Source: Kineosporiaceae bacterium SCSIO 59966
GTDB taxonomy: Bacteria; Actinomycetota; Actinomycetes; Actinomycetales; SCSIO-59966
Reading direction: 5' to 3'
Length of the DNA: 64,000 bases
NCBI GenBank assembly: GCA_020881835.1
Contig: CP052876.1
Coordinates: forward strand, 2,976,001-3,040,000
Shown here: in pieces, positions 52,134 to 59,894 of the stretch
How the letters are laid out: every line of letters begins with the position of its first letter
How positions within the stretch are numbered: position 1 is the stretch's first letter
Notes under the pieces: model-generated
What the model saw: only the letters and a program-made list of their open reading frames with translations
Databases searched by the model: none
What the model was told of the DNA's origin: nothing
Program-made: the position numbers and the translations under genes

Positions 52134-52739
52134 ATGACGACGCAACCGAACGAGCACGAGGCCCACCAGCAGCAGGGGGACCACCAGCAGCACGGAGGCC
52201 ACCAACGGGGCATGTACCTCCGCTTCGCGGCGATGATCCTCACCGCCATGGTGGTCATGTACTGGCTGATGTTCGTGGGCTCCTGGGAGTGGAGCCACGT
52301 CCGGTTCAGCGAGAGCCGGGTCTTCATGGCGCTGACCATGGGCGGGTCCATGGGTCTGGTGATGCTGGCGTGGATGCTCAGCATGTACCGCAGCGCGAAG
52401 GCCAACGCGGCGGTCGTCGTCGTGAGCCTGCTGCTGCTCGGCGGGGGGATCTACCTCGACCGCAGCCAGGCGTCCGTCGGGGACGTCGACTTCATGCAGG
52501 CGATGATCCCGCACCACTCGCTGGCGATCACCCGTGCCGAGCGCGCCGGTATGCAGGACGTCCGGGTCTGCGAGCTCGCCGTCGAGATCAGCGAGGCACA
52601 GCGGCGCGAGATCGTCGAGATGGACTGGCTCATCCAGGACATCGAGGAGAACGGCCTGGCGACCACACCGGAGCAGGCTCGGCAGCGTCCGGTGCCCGAC
52701 TTCGAGCGGGCCGCCCTGCGGGACTGCCCGACCGGCTGA
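52134..52739 (+). CDS. DUF305 integral membrane protein
   Basis: 201 residues. A His/Gln-rich N terminus (NEHEAHQQQGDHQQHGGHQR) suggests metal binding. Three membrane helices follow (about 27-48, 62-80, 90-105) and then one DUF305 unit with FMQAMIPHHSLAITRAE and VCELAVEISEAQRREI. The Met-rich helices (AALTMGGSMGLVMLAWMLSM-like) fit copper handling. The next gene, a sensor kinase, converges with a 6-bp gap. Confidence 0.9.
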   Translation: MTTQPNEHEAHQQQGDHQQHGGHQRGMYLRFAAMILTAMVVMYWLMFVGSWEWSHVRFSESRVFMALTMGGSMGLVMLAWMLSMYRSAKANAAVVVVSLLLLGGGIYLDRSQASVGDVDFMQAMIPHHSLAITRAERAGMQDVRVCELAVEISEAQRREIVEMDWLIQDIEENGLATTPEQARQRPVPDFERAALRDCPTG

Positions 52740-52745
52740 CGGGCC

Positions 52746-53891
52746 TCACCCGGACGCCGTGGGCGCCGGCCGGTGGCCGGGGACCGGCAGCCACACCCTC
52801 ACCGTGGTACCGGCGCCGGGCCCCGCACTCAGCACCGTGATCCGCCCGCCGTGCTCCTCGACCAGCGCCTTGCAGATCGCCAGCCCGACGCCGGACCCGC
52901 CGTGCTCACGGTCCCGGGCCGAGTCGACCCGGTAGAAGCGCTCGAGCACGTGGTCCAGGTGCTCCGGCGCGATCCCCTCGCCGGTGTCGGTGACCTCGAT
53001 CTCGGCGCCGCCGTCACGGCGGTGGGCCGACACGGTGACGCGGCCGCCGCCGGGGGTGTGCCGCAGGGCGTTGTCGAGCAGGTTGCCGAGGACCTGGCCG
53101 AGTCGGTCGGGGTCGACCTCCAGGTTCGGCACCCCCGCGCTGACCTGCGCCGTGAGGGCGACACCCCGGTCGGCGAACCGGGTCGCCGCGGCAGCCATCG
53201 CGGAGTGCACCAGGGCCTCCGCCGGGACGCGCCGGACGGCGAGCGGCACCTGGTGCTCCTCGACCCGAGAGACCGCGCTGACGTCCTGCGCGAGCCTCCC
53301 GAGACGCCGGGTCTGCGTCCGCAGCATCGCCGCGGTGTCGGCGTCCAGGTCCCGGACGCCGTCCTCGAAGGCCTCCAGGTAGGCGTCCAGGGTCGCGACC
53401 GGCGTCCGCATCTCGTGGGCGAGGTCGGCGAGCAGCCGCCGTCTGGTCGCCTCGACGCTCTGCAGCCGGTCCGCCATCCGGTTGAACGACAGCGCCAGCG
53501 CGTCGAACTCGGCGCCCAGACCCGCTGCGTGCACCCGGGCCGTGTAACGACCGGCGGCGACCGTGGACGCCGCCTCGGACAGCGTGCGCAGCGAGCGCCG
53601 GACCCGGCGGGTCACCAACAGGCTGACCGCGAGCGCCGCCGCCGTCGCCGCGAGCAGAGCCACCGCCAGGGCGATGACGGTCGCGGACTGGAAGGCAGCC
53701 TCGGCGTGCGCGAGCTCCTGACCCGGCTCGGTCCCCGCGGCCCGGGCCAGGTGCTCGTGGAAGATCGGCGGCCCGACGACCCCGGCCACCAGCCAGGCGG
53801 TCGCAGCCCCGGTCAGGACGACGAGCACCTGCGCGGCGAGCAGCCGCGTCCCCAGCCCGGTCCGGCCACCGGCACGGCCCGTCGCCGTCAT
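52746..53891 (-). CDS. Two-component sensor histidine kinase
   Basis: 381 residues. Two membrane helices (about 15-37 and 67-90) enclose a short outside loop of about 30 residues. HAMP follows, then the His box LLADLAHEMRTPVATLDAYL, the N box NLLDNALRHTPGGGRV, DTGEGIAPEH and GSGVGLAICKALVEEHGG. The short loop suits sensing of a small ligand or ion. The ATG overlaps the response regulator stop. Surrounding DUF305 and multicopper oxidase genes suggest copper. Confidence 0.92.
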   Translation of the reverse strand: MTATGRAGGRTGLGTRLLAAQVLVVLTGAATAWLVAGVVGPPIFHEHLARAAGTEPGQELAHAEAAFQSATVIALAVALLAATAAALAVSLLVTRRVRRSLRTLSEAASTVAAGRYTARVHAAGLGAEFDALALSFNRMADRLQSVEATRRRLLADLAHEMRTPVATLDAYLEAFEDGVRDLDADTAAMLRTQTRRLGRLAQDVSAVSRVEEHQVPLAVRRVPAEALVHSAMAAAATRFADRGVALTAQVSAGVPNLEVDPDRLGQVLGNLLDNALRHTPGGGRVTVSAHRRDGGAEIEVTDTGEGIAPEHLDHVLERFYRVDSARDREHGGSGVGLAICKALVEEHGGRITVLSAGPGAGTTVRVWLPVPGHRPAPTASG

Positions 53892-54625
53892 CTCGCACCG
53901 CCGGCCGTCCGCGGGGCGCCGTCCCCCATCCGGTAGCCCACTCCTCGCACGGTGCGGATGAACCGGGGCGCAGCCGCGTCGTCCCCGAGCTTGCGACGCA
54001 GGTGCCCGACGTGGACGTCGACGAGGTGCTCGTCGCCGATCCAGTCCTGGCCCCACACGGTGTCGATGAGGTGGCGACGGGTGAACGCCAGTCGGGGACG
54101 CGCCGCCAGCGCCGCCAGCACGTCGTACTCGGTACGGGTCAGCGGCACGGGCCGGCCCTCGACACTCACCTCGCGCGCCACCGGATCGATGACGAGGTCG
54201 CCGAAGGCGAGGACCGGAGCCTCCCCGCCGTCCGGGCGCCCGCTCGGGGCGCGCGGCCTGCGCAGCATCGCCCGGATCCGGGCGACGAGCTCCCGCGGGC
54301 TGAACGGCTTGGTGACGTAGTCGTCCGCGCCGACCGACAGGCCGACGAGAGTGTCGGTCTCGTCGCTGCGTGCGGTGAGCATGACGACGTAGCAGTCCGA
54401 GAACGTGCGCAGCACCCGGCACACCTCGACTCCGTCGAGCCCGGGCAGCCCCAGGTCCAGGACGACGACGTCGGGGTCCAGCTCGCGGGCCACGTCGAGG
54501 GCGCTGGGACCGTCGTAGGCCTGCGCCACCTCGAACCCCTCCCGCTCGAGGTAGCTCGCGATGACGGCAGCCAGCGGCTGCTCGTCGTCGACGACGAGCG
54601 CCCGTCGCCCTTCACTGTGCACCAT
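53888..54625 (-). CDS. OmpR-family response regulator
   Basis: 245 residues from ATG 54625, or 248 from ATG 54634. The receiver has VVDDEQPLA, the phospho-Asp in VVVLDLGLPGLDGVEV and DDYVTKPFSPREL; the winged helix ends in VDVHVGHLRRKLGDDAAAPR and RGVGYRMGDG. It precedes its kinase on the same transcript. The divergent SHOCT and multicopper oxidase genes are the natural candidates for control from the 174-bp gap between them. Confidence 0.94.
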   Translation of the reverse strand: MVHSEGRRALVVDDEQPLAAVIASYLEREGFEVAQAYDGPSALDVARELDPDVVVLDLGLPGLDGVEVCRVLRTFSDCYVVMLTARSDETDTLVGLSVGADDYVTKPFSPRELVARIRAMLRRPRAPSGRPDGGEAPVLAFGDLVIDPVAREVSVEGRPVPLTRTEYDVLAALAARPRLAFTRRHLIDTVWGQDWIGDEHLVDVHVGHLRRKLGDDAAAPRFIRTVRGVGYRMGDGAPRTAGGAR

Positions 54626-54799
54626 GCCCACCATGGTGCCGGGCGCTCGTGGCACCGAGCGACCGCCGGACGTCGTCCGCACCCCGCCCGCACTCTTCTT
54701 CATCGAACCTTGACGCCCCCCCGGGCGTCCTCCCAGGTCCGGCTGGCACGGTGGTCGCCGTTGACGGGAACGGCTTCGGCGTGGAGAGGCGGTGGCTCG

Positions 54800-55087
54800 A
54801 TGGGTCAGGAGCTCGGCACGGGCTGGATGGGACACGGGTACGGCATGGGCTGGGGAGCAGGCATGGGCTGGATGTGGCTGTGGTGGTTGCTGGTCCTCGT
54901 GGGCCTCATCGTCCTCGTGGTCGTGCTGGCACGAACTGTCGGCGGGTCCTCGGGAGGGCGGTCCTCCGACGCCGGCACCGCCCCCCGGGAGTCCGCGGCG
55001 CGCCGCATCCTCGACGAGCGCTTCGCCCGGGGGGAGATCGACGAGGCCGAGTACCGGGCGCGCCGGCACGAGCTGGACGGGGACTGA
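54800..55087 (+). CDS. Small membrane protein with SHOCT domain
   Basis: 95 residues. GGAGAGG precedes the ATG. The N terminus is rich in Gly, Met and Trp (MGHGYGMGWGAGMGWMWLWW), then one membrane helix, and the C-terminal SHOCT motif is RILDERFARGEIDEAEYRAR. SHOCT modules are short helical hairpins found in many small membrane proteins. The Met/His-rich start may bind copper. It lies 5 bases before the multicopper oxidase gene. Confidence 0.85.
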   Translation: MGQELGTGWMGHGYGMGWGAGMGWMWLWWLLVLVGLIVLVVVLARTVGGSSGGRSSDAGTAPRESAARRILDERFARGEIDEAEYRARRHELDGD

Positions 55088-55092
55088 CCCGG

Positions 55093-56619
55093 GTGCCTGA
55101 CGAGCGCAGCGGTCCCAGCCGGCGCCAGGTGCTCGTCCTCGCCGGGACCGGGGTCGCCGCGATCTCCCTGGGGTCAGCCGGCGTCATCGGCCGGTGGGGC
55201 GCCGGGGACGGCGCCGACGACAGGGCCGGGACGACGCCCCGGGGCGACGCCGGCGGCAGCGCGCTGACCGAGCCGGACGAGCTGCGCAGCGCCGGTGGCG
55301 TCCTGGAGGCCCGGCTCCGCGCGGTCGCCGGGCCGGTGACGCTGGCCGGGCGGACCGTCCACGCCCTGTCCTACAACGGGTCCGTGCCGGGACCGACCCT
55401 CCGGCTACGGCCCGGCGACCGGGTGAGGGTGGACGTCGAGAACGCCCTGGGCGCCGCCACCAACCTGCACGTGCACGGGCTGCACGTGTCCCCGCGGGGC
55501 AACGGGGACAACCCGCTGGTGCGGATCGAGGACGGCGAGACGTTCCGCTACGAGTACGACGTCCCGCCGGACCACCCGACCGGGACGTTCTGGTACCACC
55601 CGCACCTGCACGGGCTCGTGGCCGACCAGCTCTTCGGGGGCCTGGCCGGCACCATCGTCATCGAGTCCGACGAGGACCCGGAGCTACCCGCCGCCCGCGA
55701 GCGGGTACTGGTCGTCAGCGACGTCAGCCTCGACGGGGACCGGGTCGCGGCGGCCGGCCCGATGGACGTCATGGCAGGCCGCGAGGGCGAGCTCGTGCTC
55801 GTCAACGGCCAGCTCCGGCCGAGCGCGCGGGTCGAGCCGGGGAGCTGGGAGCACTGGCGGGTGGTCAACGCCTGCACCTCCCGCTTCCTGCGCCTGCGGC
55901 TGGACGGCGGGGAGCTGGTCCAGATCGGTGCGGACGCCGGTCACCTGGCGGAACCCGTCGAGGTGGACGACGTCCTGCTCGCCCCGGGAAACCGGGTGCA
56001 GCTGCTCGCCCGGCTCGGCACGGCGCAGGCCAGGTTGACCACCCTGCCCGTCGACCGCGGCGACATGGGCATGGGCATGGGCCCCGGTATGGGCCCGGGC
56101 CGGGGTGAGCAGGACGCCACGGTGCTGCTGGAGCTCACCGGAGGCGCCACCGCCAGCGACCCTCCCGCGCTGCCGGACCGGCTCGTGGACCTGCCCGACC
56201 TGCGCGAGGCCGCGGTCGACGGACGCCGCACCCTCACCTTCGCCATGGGGATGGGCATGGGGACGGGCATGGGCCGCGGGATGGCCTTCACCATCGACGG
56301 GCGGGAGTTCGACGCCCAGCGGGTGGACACGCCGGTCACCGTGGGAACGGTGGAGGAGTGGACCATCGCCAACGTCAGCCCGATGGACCACCCCTTCCAC
56401 CTGCACGTGTGGCCGGTGCAGGTCGTCGCCCGCGACGGCGAGCCGGTCCAGGGTCCGCCGCAGTGGCTGGACGTCGTCAACGTCCCGGCCGGCAGGACGG
56501 TGACGCTCCGGGTGCGCTTCGCCGACTTCCCCGGGCTCACCGTCTACCACTGCCACATCCTGGACCACGAGGACCTGGGCATGATGGGCACGCTGCTCGC
56601 CGAGGCGGAGCCGTCGTGA
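55093..56619 (+). CDS. Tat-exported multicopper oxidase (CueO/laccase-like)
   Basis: 508 residues from GTG 55093. A twin-arginine signal is present (PSRRQVLVLAGTG). Copper ligands: HVHGLH (126-131), WYHPHLHG (167-174), HPFHLHVWPV (about 437) and the final YHCHILDHEDLGMM (about 485-498), with a Met as type-1 axial ligand. Two Met/Gly-rich insertions (GDMGMGMGPGMGPG and MGMGMGTGMGRGM) resemble the Met-rich region of CueO, which binds Cu(I). It likely oxidises Cu(I) outside the membrane. It is expressed with the SHOCT gene. Confidence 0.93.
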   Translation: MPDERSGPSRRQVLVLAGTGVAAISLGSAGVIGRWGAGDGADDRAGTTPRGDAGGSALTEPDELRSAGGVLEARLRAVAGPVTLAGRTVHALSYNGSVPGPTLRLRPGDRVRVDVENALGAATNLHVHGLHVSPRGNGDNPLVRIEDGETFRYEYDVPPDHPTGTFWYHPHLHGLVADQLFGGLAGTIVIESDEDPELPAARERVLVVSDVSLDGDRVAAAGPMDVMAGREGELVLVNGQLRPSARVEPGSWEHWRVVNACTSRFLRLRLDGGELVQIGADAGHLAEPVEVDDVLLAPGNRVQLLARLGTAQARLTTLPVDRGDMGMGMGPGMGPGRGEQDATVLLELTGGATASDPPALPDRLVDLPDLREAAVDGRRTLTFAMGMGMGTGMGRGMAFTIDGREFDAQRVDTPVTVGTVEEWTIANVSPMDHPFHLHVWPVQVVARDGEPVQGPPQWLDVVNVPAGRTVTLRVRFADFPGLTVYHCHILDHEDLGMMGTLLAEAEPS

Positions 56620-56647
56620 GACCCGACCGGGACGGCGGGCGCTCTCC

Positions 56648-56670
56648 GGGCCGGCGACTGGCGCCGGCCC
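56648..56670 (+). terminator. Hairpin between the multicopper oxidase and nuoA
   Basis: GGGCCGGCG pairs with CGCCGGCCC around an ACTGG loop, giving a 9-bp perfect stem in the 76-bp gap. It may separate the oxidase transcript from the nuo operon, or attenuate between them. Confidence 0.55.
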
Positions 56671-56695
56671 GTCGGCTGTGGTTGCCTACGGGGCC

Positions 56696-57034
56696 ATGAG
56701 CGCGCTGTCGCTGCTGGCCGCCGCGGGGGCGCTCGTGGTCGGGGTGTACGGCGCGGCCGCGGCGCTCGCGGTCACCCGCGCCCCGGCGCGGGTGCTGCCG
56801 TTCGAGGGCGGCTCGGTGCCGCAGCAGCACGCCGTCTCCCGGTTCCACGTCCGCTGGTACGCGGTCACCCTGCTGTTCCTGGCCTTCGACATGGAGATGG
56901 TGTTCATGTACCCGTGGGCCGTCGTCGTCGCGGACATGGGCACGACGGCCGTCGTGGAGATGTTCGGCTTCCTCGCCGTGCTGCTCGTCGGGGTCGTCTA
57001 CGTCTGGCGGGAGGGGGCGCTGCGGTGGGCCTGA
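56696..57034 (+). CDS. nuoA: NuoA-like complex I membrane subunit
   Basis: 112 residues, three membrane helices. LLFLAFDMEMVFMYPWAVVV is the conserved second-helix region of NuoA. In the loop where NuoA and mitochondrial ND3 have YECG the protein reads LPFEGGSVP, so the loop cysteine is absent. First gene of an operon of complex I membrane subunits. It overlaps the next gene by 10 bp. Confidence 0.88.
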   Translation: MSALSLLAAAGALVVGVYGAAAALAVTRAPARVLPFEGGSVPQQHAVSRFHVRWYAVTLLFLAFDMEMVFMYPWAVVVADMGTTAVVEMFGFLAVLLVGVVYVWREGALRWA

Positions 57035-58137
57035 GAACGGCCGTCACGTCGTGGGCGCTGGCCCGTCCGCGGGTGCTGGTGGTGGACTCCCCCGAGGCGC
57101 GGGCACTGCGCTGGGCCGCGGAGACGGAGCTGGACCACCGGCGCTGGCCTGCGGCGCTATCCCCGGCGGACGCCGACGTCCTGCTCGTGCTGGGGGACCC
57201 CGGGCCAGGGCTCGCGGCGGCGGTCGAGCTGCTGTGGAGCCAGCTGCCGGCGCCCCGGCTGCGGGTCCAGGTCCGGACGCCGGGTGCGCTGGCGGACTCC
57301 CTCACCGGCGCCGCGACCCGGCTCGCCGCCTCCGGCGCGGACCCGGCGCCGGGCGACCCGTGGCAGGCGGCACCCCGACCGGACGAGCACGGTGCCGACG
57401 GCATGAACGGCATGGATCACGGCGGCATGGACCACGGGGACCACGGGGACATGGACCACGGCGAGCACATGCACCACGGCGGCGAGGTCGCCGGGCTGCC
57501 GATGGCCCAGACCGCGGCGGACCGGGACGGCCTGGAGCTCGACTCGCTGGCCGTGACCGTCGGCCCGTGGCTGCCCGCCTGGCCGACCGGCCTGGTGGTG
57601 CACGGCCGGCTGCAGGGCGACGTGCTCACTGAGCCGCACGTGACGTGGGTCGATCCGGACGCCGCCTTGCCCCCGGCGGCGTCCCCCCAGGTCGTGGCGG
57701 CCGACGTGCTGTCGCGGCTGCTCGTCGTCGCCGGGTGGCCCCTGGCCGCACTCGAGGCCCGCCGCACCCGGGCGGACCTCCTGGCGGGAGCGGCGGGCGC
57801 CGGCGCCCGCGCCCACCGGCTCGCCCGCCGGGTCACCCGGTCCCGGGTGCTCACCTGGTCGCTGCGCGGGATCGGCTGCGACGAGCAGGGCCGGGACGCC
57901 GCCGAGCGGGTCCGGCGCTGGGCCGGCTCACTGACCGAGGACGGCGACCCACCGCCACCGGCCTCACCGCAGGCCGTGGCCGCGATGACGGACGGCGCGG
58001 AGCTGGCTGCCCTCCGGTTGGCCGTCTCGACGCTCGATCCGTCGCCGGCAGCCGCGTCGGGCGTGCCGGCCGGCAGGCACGAGGGGCACCACCGGCACGA
58101 GGGGCACGGGGGGCACGAGGGGCACAGCCATGGTTGA
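57025..58137 (+). CDS. Protein with degenerate NuoB-like and NuoD-like parts and His/Met-rich segments
   Basis: 370 residues from GTG 57025 overlapping nuoA. Residues 45-82 (LSPADADVLLVLGDPGPGLA and on) resemble the NuoB stretch around its G-x-V loop, but no Cys is present there. Residues 122-151 are His/Met/Asp/Gly-rich (MDHGGMDHGDHGDMDHGEHM). Residues 175-200 (AVTVGPWLPAWPTGLVVHGR) and 230-285 look like a shortened NuoD. The last 20 residues are His-rich (RHEGHHRHEGHGGHEGHSHG). Only Cys285 is present, so no Fe-S cluster N2 could be bound. It occupies the place of nuoBCD and may cap the membrane arm. The assignments are by eye and inferred. Confidence 0.6.
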   Translation: MGLRTAVTSWALARPRVLVVDSPEARALRWAAETELDHRRWPAALSPADADVLLVLGDPGPGLAAAVELLWSQLPAPRLRVQVRTPGALADSLTGAATRLAASGADPAPGDPWQAAPRPDEHGADGMNGMDHGGMDHGDHGDMDHGEHMHHGGEVAGLPMAQTAADRDGLELDSLAVTVGPWLPAWPTGLVVHGRLQGDVLTEPHVTWVDPDAALPPAASPQVVAADVLSRLLVVAGWPLAALEARRTRADLLAGAAGAGARAHRLARRVTRSRVLTWSLRGIGCDEQGRDAAERVRRWAGSLTEDGDPPPPASPQAVAAMTDGAELAALRLAVSTLDPSPAAASGVPAGRHEGHHRHEGHGGHEGHSHG

Positions 58138-59029
58138 GGCGCTGGTGGTGCTCGCCGCCGCACTCGGGCTGGGGCTGGTCGTGGCCGTCGCGGACTCGGT
58201 CGCGCTGGGCGGCGCCGCAGCGTGGTCCGACCCCGTGCGCGAGGGTCTGCGGCACCTGAGCACCCAGCCGCGGCGCACCCTGCGCCCCGACGTCCTGCTG
58301 CTGCGGGCCGGGGTGGTGGCCGTCCCGGTGCTCGCGGTCCTGGCCGCGGCCGTCGTCCCGCTCGGCGGCCGGGTCCTCGCGCCCTCCTCGGCCGAGCTGG
58401 TGTGGTTCAACGCCGCCGAGGCGCTGCTGTGGGCGGCGCTGTGGCTGGTGGGGTGGGGGCCCAACGCCGTGTACTCCCTGGTCGGGGGGTACCGCTTTCT
58501 GGCCCAGGGCCTGGCCTACGAGCTGCCGCTGATGTTCGCGCTCATCACGGTCGGGGTGGGCGCCGGCTCGCTGCGGGTCACCGACGTGGTGTCCGCGCAG
58601 CAGGACCTGTGGTTCGTCGTCACCATGCCGGTGGCCTTCGCCGTGTTCGTCGCGGGCAGCGCGGCCTTCGCGTTCTGGGGACCGTTCGACCCGCCGGCGT
58701 CCGCGGACGCCGGGGGCGGGCTGCTGTCCGAGCTGTCCGGGGCGGACCGGCTGCTCGTGCAGCTGGGCCGGTACGTGTTCCTCGGGGTCTCGGCGGCGAT
58801 GGCCGCCGCGCTGTTCCTCGGCGCGGGGCAGGGCCCCTGGCTACCGGACATCGGCTGGCACGCCGTCAAGACCCTCGCCGTGCTCGCCGTGCTCGTCGCC
58901 GTCGGACGCCGCCTACCCGCGATCCGCCCGGACCGGTTCGTCGAGGTGTCGTGGGTCGTGCTCGTGCCACTGACCCTCCTGCAGGCGCTGGTGGTCTCGG
59001 TCCTGGCACTGGCGGGGGTGTACCGGTGA
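58130..59029 (+). CDS. nuoH: NuoH-like complex I membrane subunit
   Basis: 299 residues with eight hydrophobic segments, shorter than most NuoH (320-440). GGYRFLAQGLAYELPLMFAL corresponds to the conserved NuoH stretch around R-x-x-Q-x-x-x-YE. The normally acidic PFD(L)PEAE loop near the quinone site reads GPFDPPASADAGGG here, without those Glu residues. Overlaps the previous gene by 8 bp and nuoJ by 4. Confidence 0.85.
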   Translation: MVEALVVLAAALGLGLVVAVADSVALGGAAAWSDPVREGLRHLSTQPRRTLRPDVLLLRAGVVAVPVLAVLAAAVVPLGGRVLAPSSAELVWFNAAEALLWAALWLVGWGPNAVYSLVGGYRFLAQGLAYELPLMFALITVGVGAGSLRVTDVVSAQQDLWFVVTMPVAFAVFVAGSAAFAFWGPFDPPASADAGGGLLSELSGADRLLVQLGRYVFLGVSAAMAAALFLGAGQGPWLPDIGWHAVKTLAVLAVLVAVGRRLPAIRPDRFVEVSWVVLVPLTLLQALVVSVLALAGVYR

Positions 59030-59592
59030 GCACGCTGACCGTCGTCCTCGGGGTCCTGGGCGCACTGGCCGTGGCGGCCGGCGTCCTGGTCTTCGTCGTC
59101 GACTCGATGGCCCGGGCGACGTTCGCGCTGCTCGCCTCGTTCCTCGCGGTAGCGCTCATGCTGCTCGCCCTGGACCTGCCCTACCTGGCCCTGGTCACCG
59201 CACTGATGATGACGATGGAGATGGCCGTGATGGCCGTCTTCATGATCATGTTCATGATGAACCCGGCCGGGCTGATGCCGATGACCATGGTGCACAACGC
59301 CAGGGGGTCCGCGGCCGTGGGGGTGACGACGTTCCTGGTCCTGACCGCCGGGATCTGGACGGTGGACTGGCCCGAGCCCGCCGGTCCCCGACCGGACGAC
59401 AGCACCCGCCAGCTCGGCGAGGCCGTGATGGGCTCGCACATGCTCGTCATGATCGTCGTCGGCGTGGGCCTGCTGGCCACCATCCTCGCCGGGACGGTGC
59501 TGGCGACGTCCCGGGGCCGCTACGACCGGTTCGGGCCTGAGCTGGACCGTCGCCGGCCCGACGACCCCGTGCCCGGAGGGCTGCCGCGATGA
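59026..59592 (+). CDS. nuoJ: NuoJ-like complex I membrane subunit
   Basis: 188 residues, GTG start in GTGA overlap. Five helices. The third helix, where NuoJ has its conserved Tyr-Ala-Gly-Ala, reads LVTALMMTMEMAVMAVFMIM with an unusual load of Met and a Glu in the middle. Further Met follow (GLMPMTMVHNARG). The C terminus ends in a basic and acidic tail. Confidence 0.83.
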   Translation: MSTLTVVLGVLGALAVAAGVLVFVVDSMARATFALLASFLAVALMLLALDLPYLALVTALMMTMEMAVMAVFMIMFMMNPAGLMPMTMVHNARGSAAVGVTTFLVLTAGIWTVDWPEPAGPRPDDSTRQLGEAVMGSHMLVMIVVGVGLLATILAGTVLATSRGRYDRFGPELDRRRPDDPVPGGLPR

Positions 59593-59894
59593 CCCTGCAG
59601 ATCGTCCTCACCGTCGCCGCCGCGCTGGTCGGCGTCGGGCTGTTCGGCGCGCTGTCCCAGCAGTCGATCGTCATGGTGATGATGGGGCTCGAGCTCGTCG
59701 TCAACGGCGTGCTGCTCGGCGCCGGGGCCGCCTGGTACTTCCTGAGCCCCGGGACGCCGGACGCGCAGATGCTCGTCGTCGTCGCCCTGGTCGTCATGGC
59801 CGTGGAGATGGTGATGGGCTTCGCCGCCACCATCGCCATCTACCGCACCCGCCAGGTGGACATGGTGGACATGGCGACGGAGCTGCACGGGTGA
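59589..59894 (+). CDS. nuoK: NuoK-like complex I membrane subunit
   Basis: 101 residues, the standard length, three helices. Both proton-pathway glutamates are kept: Glu35 in MVMMGLELVVNGVLL and Glu73 in LVVMAVEMVMGFA, matching Glu36 and Glu72 of E. coli NuoK. The ATG overlaps the nuoJ stop by 4 bp. Confidence 0.92.
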   Translation: MTLQIVLTVAAALVGVGLFGALSQQSIVMVMMGLELVVNGVLLGAGAAWYFLSPGTPDAQMLVVVALVVMAVEMVMGFAATIAIYRTRQVDMVDMATELHG

